Below are positions 48,954 to 56,580 of a stretch of 56,642 nt of DNA, one piece after another. The notes under the pieces were generated by a model. The model ran no database searches and was not told where the DNA came from. It saw only the letters and a program-made list of their open reading frames with translations. The translations under genes and the position numbers were made by a program. This stretch comes from Solirubrobacteraceae bacterium (lineage in GTDB: Bacteria; Actinomycetota; Thermoleophilia; Solirubrobacterales; Solirubrobacteraceae). Each line of letters starts with the position of its first letter. The stretch's first letter is position 1. The stretch spans positions 1 through 56,642 of the forward strand of contig JAEMSV010000013.1 in assembly GCA_016462625.1 (NCBI GenBank), read 5' to 3'.

Positions 48954-50408
48954 GTGGAAGCCTCAGCGATCTCAGCACCTGCCGCAGGCGCGGCCCGAAG
49001 CCGGGCCACGGGTCGGTTCCTGCGCCTCAGATCCGATGAACAGCTCGTCGCGCTCTTCCGCGCGGGCGACGAGGCCGCCTTCCAGCTGATCCACGACCGC
49101 TACCGCCAGCGGCTCTTCGCGTACACCCGCCAGATGCTCGGCGGCTCGCCCCAGGACGCCGAGGACGCGCTGCAGGACGTCTTTCTGCGGGCCTACGGTG
49201 CCCTGAGGGCCGACAGCCGCCCCGTCTCGCTCCGAGCGTGGCTGTACCGGGTCGCGCACAACCGCTGCATCGACCACCTCCGCCGCCCGGTCCCGCCGGC
49301 CGCCGAGATCTTCGAGATGTCGCGCCGCCCGCTCCACGACCCGATCGTCGAGGCCGAACGCCGTGAGGACCTGCGCCAGCTCGTCAAGGACGTCTCCGAC
49401 CTCCCCGAGCAGCAGCGCTCGGCGCTCCTCATGCGCGAGATGGACGGGCTCAGCTACCAGGAGCTGGCCGGGGCGCTCGACGTCACCGTCCCCGCCGTGA
49501 AGTCCCTGCTCGTGCGCGCGCGGATCGGGCTGGTCGAAGCCGGCGAAGCCCGCAACACGGCATGCGTTGAGGTCCGCGAGAGCATCGCCCTCTCCCACGG
49601 CCGCGGCGTGCGCGCGACAGGCCTGGCGCGTCGCCACATGCGCGAGTGCACCGACTGCAGCGAGTACCGCGGCCAGCTCAAGGCGCTGGACGCCAAGCTG
49701 GCGGCGCTGAACCCGAGCATCGGCGTCGGCCCGTTCGCCGGCCTGGCACAGATCCTCGGCTGGGGCAGCGCGGGCACGTCGGCCGTCACCGGCGGTGGCG
49801 TCGCGATGATCGGCGGTGGTGGCGCGGCCGTCACGAAGATGGTCGTCGTCGTGGGCTGCGTCGCGGTGACCGCAGGCGGCGCCCACGAGGTCCGTGAGCG
49901 CATGGACCCGGTCAAGCCGCCTGCCGCCGAGAGCGGGAAGAACGGCTCGTCTGGCGCGTCCCAGGCCGCCGCGGCCGGCGCCGCGACGCTCGCGGTCCAC
50001 CGACTCGAGCCCATCACGCTTCCCACGCTCAATGCGCCCGCCGCCACGGCGAAGCGCCGCCCCGCCAGGGAGAAGGCCGCCGAGAGCGAGAACCTGACGG
50101 TGCTCACGAAGCTGCCGCCCGAGGTCGCCGACGAGGAGGAGATCTCTCCCCACGCCGACCCGTACTCCCTCGCCACCGCGGCCGGCGGCGGCGCCGCCGC
50201 GCCCGAGGAGACGCCCACGCCGTCCACCGAGAAGGGCCCGGCGGCCGAGACGACCTCGCCCGCCGAGAGCACCCCGGCGGCGTCCGAGCCCTCCGCGCTC
50301 TCCGCCACGCCGGAGGACTCCCCCGAGATCGACGATCCGACGGTCTCCGGCCCTCCCGGCGGCGCGCAGGCCGGGGTCAAGATCCCGGTCGGCGGCGCGT
50401 CGCGCTAG
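48954..50408 (+). CDS. ECF sigma factor fused to zinc-finger and membrane-anchored tail
   Basis: The 484-residue protein begins with sigma region 2 (LVALFRAGDEAAFQLIHDRY ... AEDALQDVFLRAYGAL ... LRAWLYRVAHNRCIDHLRR) and region 4 (LPEQQRSALLMREMDGLSYQELAGALDVTVPAVKSLLVRAR). An H-x3-C-x2-C element (RRHMRECTDCSEYRGQL) follows, like the ZAS zinc motif of anti-sigma factors, with another Cys (NTACVEV) upstream. Next come a membrane segment (TKMVVVVGCVAVTAGG, ~residue 305) and about 160 residues of Pro/Ala/Ser/Glu-rich tail, probably outside the cell. Sigma and anti-sigma functions thus sit in one polypeptide. GTG start with GGAG 8 nt upstream. A duplicated GTGGAGA motif (48888-48905) precedes it. 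Confidence 0.9.
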   Translation: MEASAISAPAAGAARSRATGRFLRLRSDEQLVALFRAGDEAAFQLIHDRYRQRLFAYTRQMLGGSPQDAEDALQDVFLRAYGALRADSRPVSLRAWLYRVAHNRCIDHLRRPVPPAAEIFEMSRRPLHDPIVEAERREDLRQLVKDVSDLPEQQRSALLMREMDGLSYQELAGALDVTVPAVKSLLVRARIGLVEAGEARNTACVEVRESIALSHGRGVRATGLARRHMRECTDCSEYRGQLKALDAKLAALNPSIGVGPFAGLAQILGWGSAGTSAVTGGGVAMIGGGGAAVTKMVVVVGCVAVTAGGAHEVRERMDPVKPPAAESGKNGSSGASQAAAAGAATLAVHRLEPITLPTLNAPAATAKRRPAREKAAESENLTVLTKLPPEVADEEEISPHADPYSLATAAGGGAAAPEETPTPSTEKGPAAETTSPAESTPAASEPSALSATPEDSPEIDDPTVSGPPGGAQAGVKIPVGGASR

Positions 50409-51181
50409 AAGCTGAACGTCGGCCGCTCGACGCCGTCGGGCAGCCGGCCCTCGTCGGCGAGCTTGTCCAGGTGCGTCGCGAGCGTCACGGCCGCGACGGG
50501 ACGCAAATCGTCGGCGACGTCGTCCCAGGCCGCGTCGAGGAGCTCGTCGACGGTCCGCCGGCCCGCGGCGAGCCCGGCGACGAGCCGGTCCTCGCGGTCC
50601 TGGCGATGCGCGATGTACTCGTCGAGCTTCGTGCGGGGATCCGAGATCACCGGCCCGTGCCCGGGGCAGAGCGCGACCGCCTCGAGCGCGCGGAGCCGCT
50701 CGAGCGCCGCGAGGTAGCCCTGCAGCGATCCGGGGTCGGGCATCAGAAACGCGGTGCCCGTGCCGACGACGGCATCTCCGGTGAAGACGAGACGCCCGGT
50801 CGCGAACGCGAGATGGTCGGTCGCGTGCCCGGGCGTGGCGATCACGCGCAGCGGCCCGAACTCGTCACCATCGGAGAGGCGGACGTTCGCGGCGAGCCGC
50901 GAGGCGGCGACGGGCACGTCTCCACCCAGCTTCACGCGCAACCCCTCGGTGCCCTCGGCGTGATCGAAGTGGTCGTGGGTGACGGCGATGCCGCCCGCGC
51001 CACCGCGCCGTTCGGCCTCGGTGGCCACGAGGTCGAGGTGCGGCTCGAGCGCGGGGCCCGGATCGATGATCCAGCAGGGGTCCCGCCCCACGATCCAGGT
51101 GTTCGTCCCGGTCAGCGTGAGCGGCCCCGGGTTGTCCGCCCGCACGAGCACGACATCGTGAACCGCGAGGGCGTCTCCCAT
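50405..51181 (-). CDS. MBL-fold metallo-hydrolase
   Basis: The 258-residue protein has the metallo-beta-lactamase-fold signature THDHFDH (His69, His71, Asp73, His74), further ligands in TPGHATDH and FTGDAVVG, and the closing PGHGPV, so two zinc ions are expected. The C-terminal LDEYIAHRQDREDRLVAGL helix and the following winged-helix-like part match the LACTB2/RNase Z-like subgroup, which act on RNA or thioesters. Substrate not clear. It ends in a shared CTAG with the sigma gene. Confidence 0.9.
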   Translation of the reverse strand: MGDALAVHDVVLVRADNPGPLTLTGTNTWIVGRDPCWIIDPGPALEPHLDLVATEAERRGGAGGIAVTHDHFDHAEGTEGLRVKLGGDVPVAASRLAANVRLSDGDEFGPLRVIATPGHATDHLAFATGRLVFTGDAVVGTGTAFLMPDPGSLQGYLAALERLRALEAVALCPGHGPVISDPRTKLDEYIAHRQDREDRLVAGLAAGRRTVDELLDAAWDDVADDLRPVAAVTLATHLDKLADEGRLPDGVERPTFSF

Positions 51182-51202
51182 GACCGGCGAGGCTAGTGGG
51201 TG

Positions 51203-52603
51203 CTAGGCGACGGCCTGGAGCGGCGCGGCGTAGTCCCGGACACGCCGCTCGAACTGCAGCTCGGCCTCGAAGTCGGCGTCGTCGCCGTGGCGGAAGCCGA
51301 GCTCACCGCTGCTGACGAGCCCGATGAAGACCTCGACCAGGCGGGCGTCCAGCTGCTTGCCGGCGACCCGCCGGAGCTCCTCGATCGCGGCCGCCGATGT
51401 CACCGGCTCGCGGTAGGAGTCGCGCGCGGTCATCACGTCGTAGGTGTCGCAGACGGAGATGACGCGCGAGAGCAGCGGAATCTCCTCGCCCTTCATCCCG
51501 CGCGGGTAGCCCTTGCCGTCGATGCGCTCGTGGTGGCCGAGGATGATGTCGGCGACCGGGCCGTATCCGTCGACCTCGCGGACGATCTTCGCGCCCTGGA
51601 AGGGGTGACACTTGACGATCTCCCAGTCCTCGTCGGAGAGACGGGAGTCGGCGAGCAGGATGTGGTCGGGGAAGATGAATTTGCCGATGTCGTGCAGCAG
51701 GCCGGCGGTGTGGACGAGCTCGATCTCGTCGTCGCTGCAGCCGGCCGCGCGGGCGAGCTCGCGGGAGTAGCGGGCGACGGCCGCGGAGTGGCGGGCCGTC
51801 ATGTGGTCGCGCAGGGCGAGGGTGCGGAGCATCGCCGTGAGGACGCCGACCTGGAGCGTGGCGAGCTGGTGACTGCGGGTGTCAAGCTCTTCAGCCCGCA
51901 TCTGAGAGGTGAGGAGCTCGCGGTACAGCCAGAGATAGAGGAAGAGCAGCGCAATCAGGGTCGCAAGCGCGGCTCGCCCGATGTGCGTGTCCGCGTACAC
52001 GATCACACTCGCGAGGAACAGCATGGCGAGCTCTGACGGGATGATCGGGACGACGACCTGACGCACGCGGGCGAAGGGCGACCCACCATCCAAGACACTC
52101 AGGCCGACGAAGATCACGCCGTAGTTCACGACAACGGACACGACGAGCCCGGGCAGCATCACGAAGACGAAGCCCGGATCCTCGGGGCCGATCCCCACCA
52201 TGCTGCTCAAGCCAAAGACGGTCAGGCTACCTAGGACTGGGAAGAGCGCGAACGCCGCGAGGTTCGACATGCTCGCGGCGTAGCGAGGCCGATGCCACGC
52301 GGCGTCAACGGCCACGGACGTGACCCCGATGAGAAGAGCCGGCAGCGGCCCGAGGAGACACATCGCGAGAAACAACCCGAGCAGTGCCGCGGACATGGAC
52401 ACGCCACTCGGAGTCTCGATCGGGAGCATGTCCGCGAGCAGCGCCGTCGCGAGGAGAGCAGCGAACAACACCGGGTCCCAGTCGCCGACGTCGCGGAACG
52501 CGTACGCCAACCCGCAGGCAGCCAAAACGGCGAGAGAGCTTCCGAGAGCGACGATGCGCGCGCGCGTCACGTGACCAGTTATCGGCGCAAATTGCGAGGA
52601 CAT
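51203..52603 (-). CDS. Membrane HD-GYP phosphodiesterase
   Basis: The 466-residue protein has about seven to eight N-terminal membrane segments (residues ~15-220, MASE-like), a short linker helix, and an HD-GYP domain with HTAGLLHDIGK (~300) and HHERIDGKGYPRG (~362-372). Both motifs are intact, so it should degrade c-di-GMP to pGpG/GMP. It is the third c-di-GMP enzyme of the window. The ATG at 52601-52603 is preferred over a TTG at 52612. An intrinsic terminator lies only 14 bp upstream of this start, which suggests attenuation. Base composition is somewhat less GC-rich here than in neighbouring genes. Confidence 0.93.
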   Translation of the reverse strand: MSSQFAPITGHVTRARIVALGSSLAVLAACGLAYAFRDVGDWDPVLFAALLATALLADMLPIETPSGVSMSAALLGLFLAMCLLGPLPALLIGVTSVAVDAAWHRPRYAASMSNLAAFALFPVLGSLTVFGLSSMVGIGPEDPGFVFVMLPGLVVSVVVNYGVIFVGLSVLDGGSPFARVRQVVVPIIPSELAMLFLASVIVYADTHIGRAALATLIALLFLYLWLYRELLTSQMRAEELDTRSHQLATLQVGVLTAMLRTLALRDHMTARHSAAVARYSRELARAAGCSDDEIELVHTAGLLHDIGKFIFPDHILLADSRLSDEDWEIVKCHPFQGAKIVREVDGYGPVADIILGHHERIDGKGYPRGMKGEEIPLLSRVISVCDTYDVMTARDSYREPVTSAAAIEELRRVAGKQLDARLVEVFIGLVSSGELGFRHGDDADFEAELQFERRVRDYAAPLQAVA

Positions 52604-52912
52604 GAGCCCCAATACGAAAAAGGGGCGCCGTTGCGGACGCCCCTTTTCTACTTACGTAAACCTGTGCGCGCTAGCGGATCTTGCCAACCATGAAATTCAA
52701 CCCCCGTTGAGTGTCGTCAGTGACGGCCCCGAAGGACCAGTTTCAGGACCCTAAGGCGCTGCGGTCCCAGGTTCAGTCGAACATCCGGCCAGAATCTAGC
52801 TCAACCCTCAAGCTCAGCGCAACTTTTGCCGAGATGTCGGGCTCATTGGCGCGGATCGAACATCCGTCCAACTCGCATTCCCACCTATCAAGGTGTGAGG
52901 ATACGCGTCGAT
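52604..52912. other. Intergenic region with terminator and direct repeat
   Basis: This 309-bp stretch separates the divergent HD-GYP and MFS genes and is less GC-rich than most of the window. It contains the terminator at 52617-52648 and an 11-bp direct repeat TCGAACATCCG at 52777-52787 and 52856-52866. A minus-strand open frame (52773-52961) is present but has no supporting signal. No known riboswitch core was recognised. Confidence 0.45.
52617..52648 (-). terminator. Intrinsic terminator just upstream of the HD-GYP start
   Basis: AAAAGGGGCG (52618-52627) and CGCCCCTTTT (52638-52647) form a perfect 10-bp stem around a 10-nt loop, with a T-run on either strand, so it can work in both directions. 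On the minus strand it ends in TTTTT only 14 bp before the HD-GYP ATG. Confidence 0.85.
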
Positions 52913-54181
52913 ATGACGCGCCTTCGCGATCTGCCTGTGTTCCGTCGTCTTGCGGTCGCATTCGTTCTTGCAGAGCTGATCGAGTGGTTCGCGCTCATCA
53001 CGCTCGCTTTCGTCGTCTACGACGAAACGAACGACGCGCTCGCCACGACCGCGCTGTTCATGTCGACGAAGCTGGTCCCGAGTCTGCTCGTACCGTTCCT
53101 GACGGCCCGGACGGAGCGGTGGGCCAACCCAAGAGGGATCGGCGCCCTGCTCGCCGCCGAGGCCGTGCTCTTCCTCGCGCTGGCGTGGGCCGTCGGTGAC
53201 TTCTCGCTCGTCGTCGTCTGCGCGCTGGCGCTGCTCGACGGGTGCATTGCCACGCTCGTGCGAGCGCTGACCCGTGCATCCGTCGCGCTCACCCTCGAGC
53301 CCGCCGGCCTCCTGCGGGAGGGCAACGCCGCGCTGAACGTCGGCTTCGCCGTGATGAACGTCGTCGGACCGAGCCTCGCCGGCCTCGCGCTCGCGCTAAC
53401 CGATCCCACCGCCGTCCTAGCGATGGGCGCCGGGCTCTTGCTTCTGACCGGGCTGTATCAGCTGACGGGCCCACATCCTGTTGGCGAACATCAGGCCGAG
53501 TCGCCATGGGGCGAACGCATCAGGGAGGTCATTTCGTACGTGCGCCAGCACCGGCTCACGATGACCCTGATCTTGGGCGAGGGCCTGATCATGATGTTCG
53601 CGACCTTGGCTGCCCCCATCGAGGTCGTCTTCGCGACCGAGACCCTGGATGCTGGACCGCAGGGCTTCGCGGCGCTCGCGACCTCTTGGGGAGCGGGGAT
53701 CACGATCGGAAGCATCGTGTTCGCCCGTGTTGGCCGGCGCCGACTCGCAACGTCACTTCTGAGCTCGACTGCCGTCATGGGTATCGGCCTCGTCGGCATG
53801 GGGCTCGCGCCGACGATCATTGTCGCTTCAGGCGCGGCTGTGTTCGCCGGCGCAGGCAACGGCGTGCAGTGGGTCAGTGCCGTCACCGCCGTGCAAGAGT
53901 CGGTCCCGGCCTCCATGCAGGTCCGCGTCGCCGGACTGTTCGAAGCGGTGATCACGCTCGTCCCGGGCTTCGGCTACGCCCTCGGCGGGCTACTGGCCGA
54001 GGCATTCTCGCCACGTTCCGCGTTTGTCGTCTCCGGCGCAGCAATCGTCGTAGGGGCTGGCGTCGGTGTCGGACTCTTCGCGTGGCGGCACTCGCATCTC
54101 CAAGGCGCCGCGACGTCCCCCACCGCGCCAACCTCCACATCCGACGCACTTCCCGACCAGGAACCCATGCAGATCGGGTAA
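52913..54181 (+). CDS. MFS transporter
   Basis: The 422-residue protein has about 11-12 hydrophobic segments and the typical MFS halves joined by a cytoplasmic loop near residues 185-210 (GEHQAESPWGERIREVISYVRQHR). It resembles proton-driven drug exporters of the DHA3 type: FVVYDETNDALATTALFM, VVGPSLAGLALAL, AGNGVQWVSAVTAVQESVP. The C-terminal tail is Thr/Pro/Ser-rich. Codon usage shows more A/T in third positions than in most neighbours, especially in the first third, a sign of possible transfer. The substrate is unknown. ATG at 52913; GTG 21 bp earlier is an alternative. Confidence 0.88.
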   Translation: MTRLRDLPVFRRLAVAFVLAELIEWFALITLAFVVYDETNDALATTALFMSTKLVPSLLVPFLTARTERWANPRGIGALLAAEAVLFLALAWAVGDFSLVVVCALALLDGCIATLVRALTRASVALTLEPAGLLREGNAALNVGFAVMNVVGPSLAGLALALTDPTAVLAMGAGLLLLTGLYQLTGPHPVGEHQAESPWGERIREVISYVRQHRLTMTLILGEGLIMMFATLAAPIEVVFATETLDAGPQGFAALATSWGAGITIGSIVFARVGRRRLATSLLSSTAVMGIGLVGMGLAPTIIVASGAAVFAGAGNGVQWVSAVTAVQESVPASMQVRVAGLFEAVITLVPGFGYALGGLLAEAFSPRSAFVVSGAAIVVGAGVGVGLFAWRHSHLQGAATSPTAPTSTSDALPDQEPMQIG

Positions 54182-54222
54182 CCCCTCCCCATCGCCGCCC
54201 CTCCACCTGCAAGACTCGCCCC

Positions 54223-55734
54223 GTGACAGCTGATCGGTTGACGGTTCTCGACGACGCCTTCCTGGCCCTCGAGAATCCCGACGCCCCACTGCATGTCGGC
54301 TGGACCATCCGGGTCGAGGGCAAGGCGCCCTCGGTCGGCGGCCTCCGTCGCCACCTCCTGTCCCGCATGGACCGCGTCCCGCGCTTCCGCCGGCGCCTCG
54401 TCTCGACCGCCCTCGCCGGCGGGGAGCTGCGCTGGGAGGACGACGCCGGGTTTGACATGGGGCGGCACGTCTTCGGCGTCACCGTGCCCGCTCCAGGCGA
54501 CGACGAGGCTGTACGCGCCCTCGCCGGGCAGCTGCTCTCCGCCCCGCTGCCGCTCGACCGGCCGCTCTGGCGGCTCTACCTCGTCAACGGCGTGCGCGAC
54601 GGGTTCGCGGTCATCGGCCAGGCCCACCACGCACTCGTCGACGGCGTCGCGGCGATCGAGGTCGCGGCACTGCTGTTTGACGCCGAGCCCAGCCCACGGG
54701 CGGATCCGCCGTCGCAGTGGCGCCCGGAGCGCACTGGGGCCGCCCGCGCCGCGTTCTCATTGACTCGCTCGCGGATACAGCTCGGCATGGGCCGTGGCGC
54801 CGCGATCGCGCGAGCCGGCCGCGAGACCGCCACCCGGACCCGGGAGCTCGTCCTCTCCCCCAGCGCGACGCCCGCGCGCCGGATCGAGCCGCCCGGTCAG
54901 GCAACCCGCACGGTCTCGGCGATGACCGACGTCCTGCGCCCGGCCACCCCGTCCTCGATGTGCGCGACCGCGGGCCCCGCCCGCACGCTCGGCCTGGAGG
55001 TCCTCGACCTCGAGGAGACCCGGCGCACCGCGCGCGAGAACGGGGCGACCGTCAACGACGTGATCCTCGCCAGCGTCAGCCACGCGCTCGGCCACGCCCT
55101 CCAGCGCCGCGACGAGATGCCCGTCCCGCTCAAGGCGATGATGCCGGTCAACGTCCGGACCGGCTCCGCGAGCGAGCTCGGCAACGCGCTGTCGTTCGTC
55201 TTCGTCGACCTGCCGTCGGACCGCGACGATCCGCTCACCGCGCTGCGCGAGGTCACCCAGAGCACGAACCGAGTCAAGACCGGCGACTACGCCGCGACCC
55301 TCACGGGCATCGTCCACCTCGCCGACCTGGTCCCGACGATGGGCCGGCGGATCGTGAGCAAGATCGTCGCGACGGCCACGCCGTTCAACTTGACCGTCTC
55401 CAACGTGCCCGGTCCGGATGTGCCGCTGTATCTCCTCGGGCGCCAGGTCCGCGCGATCTTCCCGGCCGTCCCTATGTGGCACGGACACGGCCTGACCGTC
55501 GGCGCGCTCTCGTACAACGGACGCATCCACCTCTGTGTCTACGCCGACCGCGGCGTGATCGACGACGCGGAGATCATCGCGCGGGACATCAGGCGCGCCG
55601 CCGAGGCACTCGCCACGGGCGCAAACCTCAGCCGCGGCGAGTCGCCGTTCCAGCGGAGCCTTCCCGCGCGGGACAGCACCCCGTGGCGCCGTCGCGCGCG
55701 TGCACGGCGGCAGCCGGTCGAAATCCCGGGCTAG
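54223..55734 (+). CDS. WS/DGAT family wax ester/triacylglycerol synthase
   Basis: The 503-residue enzyme is a bifunctional wax ester synthase/diacylglycerol acyltransferase, which makes storage lipids from acyl-CoA and an alcohol or diacylglycerol. The catalytic HHxxxDG is at His135-His136 and Asp140-Gly141 (AHHALVDG). The second conserved block NVSNVPGPDVPLY-like (TVSNVPGPDVPLYLLG) and MPVNVRTG are also present. It starts at GTG 54223. It is convergent with an ArsR-like regulator, 3 bp apart. It may use acyl-CoAs handled by the acyl-CoA dehydrogenases and PlsC encoded nearby. Confidence 0.93.
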   Translation: MTADRLTVLDDAFLALENPDAPLHVGWTIRVEGKAPSVGGLRRHLLSRMDRVPRFRRRLVSTALAGGELRWEDDAGFDMGRHVFGVTVPAPGDDEAVRALAGQLLSAPLPLDRPLWRLYLVNGVRDGFAVIGQAHHALVDGVAAIEVAALLFDAEPSPRADPPSQWRPERTGAARAAFSLTRSRIQLGMGRGAAIARAGRETATRTRELVLSPSATPARRIEPPGQATRTVSAMTDVLRPATPSSMCATAGPARTLGLEVLDLEETRRTARENGATVNDVILASVSHALGHALQRRDEMPVPLKAMMPVNVRTGSASELGNALSFVFVDLPSDRDDPLTALREVTQSTNRVKTGDYAATLTGIVHLADLVPTMGRRIVSKIVATATPFNLTVSNVPGPDVPLYLLGRQVRAIFPAVPMWHGHGLTVGALSYNGRIHLCVYADRGVIDDAEIIARDIRRAAEALATGANLSRGESPFQRSLPARDSTPWRRRARARRQPVEIPG

Positions 55735-55737
55735 GGG

Positions 55738-56427
55738 CTAGGTGTCCTCGGGAATCAACGGGAACGCCCGCCCGCCACAGCGGGCGAAGAACGGCGCGTT
55801 GCCGGCTGCAGTGCGCTCGCCTTCGTAGAACGACAGGCCGACGTTCACCTCGATCGGATCGCCGCTGACGCCGCGGGCGACGACGTCGGCCTCGATCTCG
55901 AGCAGGCGCTCGTAGAACGCGTCGACCGCATCGCGGACCGCGTCGACGCCGTCCTCGTCGACGACGAGGTGCGCGTTCGCCAGGAGCGAGCCCTCAAGCT
56001 CGAAGCCACCCGACTCCACGCCGTTGATCAGATCCGACGACCACTCCTGCACGCTCGCCGTCATCAGGGGGCGCCGGACGTCCTGCCCGAGGCTGTCCCA
56101 CGTCTGATCGTCGAGATGCAGCAGGACCGTGGCCTTGTAGTGGCTCTCGATCGCACCGCGCCGCGGCGTCTGGCGCACCAGCTGGAGCAGGCCGGCATCG
56201 GCGAGCACTCGCACGTGGTAACTGACCTTGCCGATCGGCTCATGCAGATCGGCGGAGGCTTCCTTCGCGCTGATCTCGCGCAGCTGGGCCTGTTTCATGA
56301 TCTTCAGGCGCAGCGGATGAGCCAGGACCTGCAGCTTCTCCGGATGCCGGCGAAAGAACTCGCTCGACACGGGATCGAACGACGCGTCTTTCGCCACAGC
56401 TACATCCTCGCTCATCCCTCGGTCCAC
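55738..56427 (-). CDS. ArsR-like winged-helix regulator
   Basis: The 229-residue protein has a winged HTH (EKLQVLAHPLRLKIMKQAQLREISAKEASADLHEPIGKVSYHVRVLADAGLLQLV, region ~25-85, given by position) typical of ArsR-type repressors, and a C-terminal domain of about 130 residues (ETWDSLGQDVRRPLMTA, FELEGSLLANAHLVVDE) of unknown ligand. No metal-binding Cys cluster is seen near the HTH. The start is set at GTG 56425-56427 by GGAGG 5 nt upstream; ATG at 56413-56415 or GTG at 56455-56457 are alternatives. A palindrome at 56451-56470 between promoter and start suggests autorepression. It is convergent with the WS/DGAT gene. Confidence 0.88.
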   Translation of the reverse strand: MDRGMSEDVAVAKDASFDPVSSEFFRRHPEKLQVLAHPLRLKIMKQAQLREISAKEASADLHEPIGKVSYHVRVLADAGLLQLVRQTPRRGAIESHYKATVLLHLDDQTWDSLGQDVRRPLMTASVQEWSSDLINGVESGGFELEGSLLANAHLVVDEDGVDAVRDAVDAFYERLLEIEADVVARGVSGDPIEVNVGLSFYEGERTAAGNAPFFARCGGRAFPLIPEDT

Positions 56428-56450
56428 AAAGTCCTCCGCCCGGCGGCTTC

Positions 56451-56482
56451 CTGACACGCTGTCCAGTCAGCCGCCGATCCTA
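56451..56482 (-). promoter_or_regulatory. Promoter and operator of the ArsR-like gene
   Basis: On the minus strand TAGGAT (56477-56482) can serve as -10. The predicted start point falls within an inverted repeat CTGAC (56451-56455)/GTCAG (56466-56470), so a bound dimer would block initiation. A 5' leader of about 43 nt with GGAGG precedes the GTG. Confidence 0.45.
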
Positions 56483-56530
56483 CCGACCGACACTGCGGAT
56501 TCCAGAGAATCCAGTAATGAACGACGAAGA

Positions 56531-56567
56531 AATCGTCGCGCCGCTCTCACCGGAGACGGCGCGACGA
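56531..56567 (-). terminator. Intrinsic terminator after Lys-rich protein gene
   Basis: TCGTCGCGCCG (56533-56543) and CGGCGCGACGA (56557-56567) form a perfect 11-bp stem around a 13-nt loop. On the minus strand it is followed by TTTCTTC, a broken T-run. It lies 14 bp after the stop of the partial gene at the right edge. Confidence 0.75.
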
Positions 56568-56580
56568 GCATGTCGGGACG

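Noticed and set aside
52604..52760. c-di-GMP (GEMM) riboswitch upstream of the HD-GYP gene
   Set aside because: A CGCACAGG-like block is present on the minus strand but the remaining conserved blocks and helices are missing. Only the terminator is claimed.
52773..52961. Minus-strand 62-codon open frame before the MFS gene
   Set aside because: Protein-like in places but overlaps the MFS 5' end, has no promoter or ribosome-binding site, and resembles nothing known to me.
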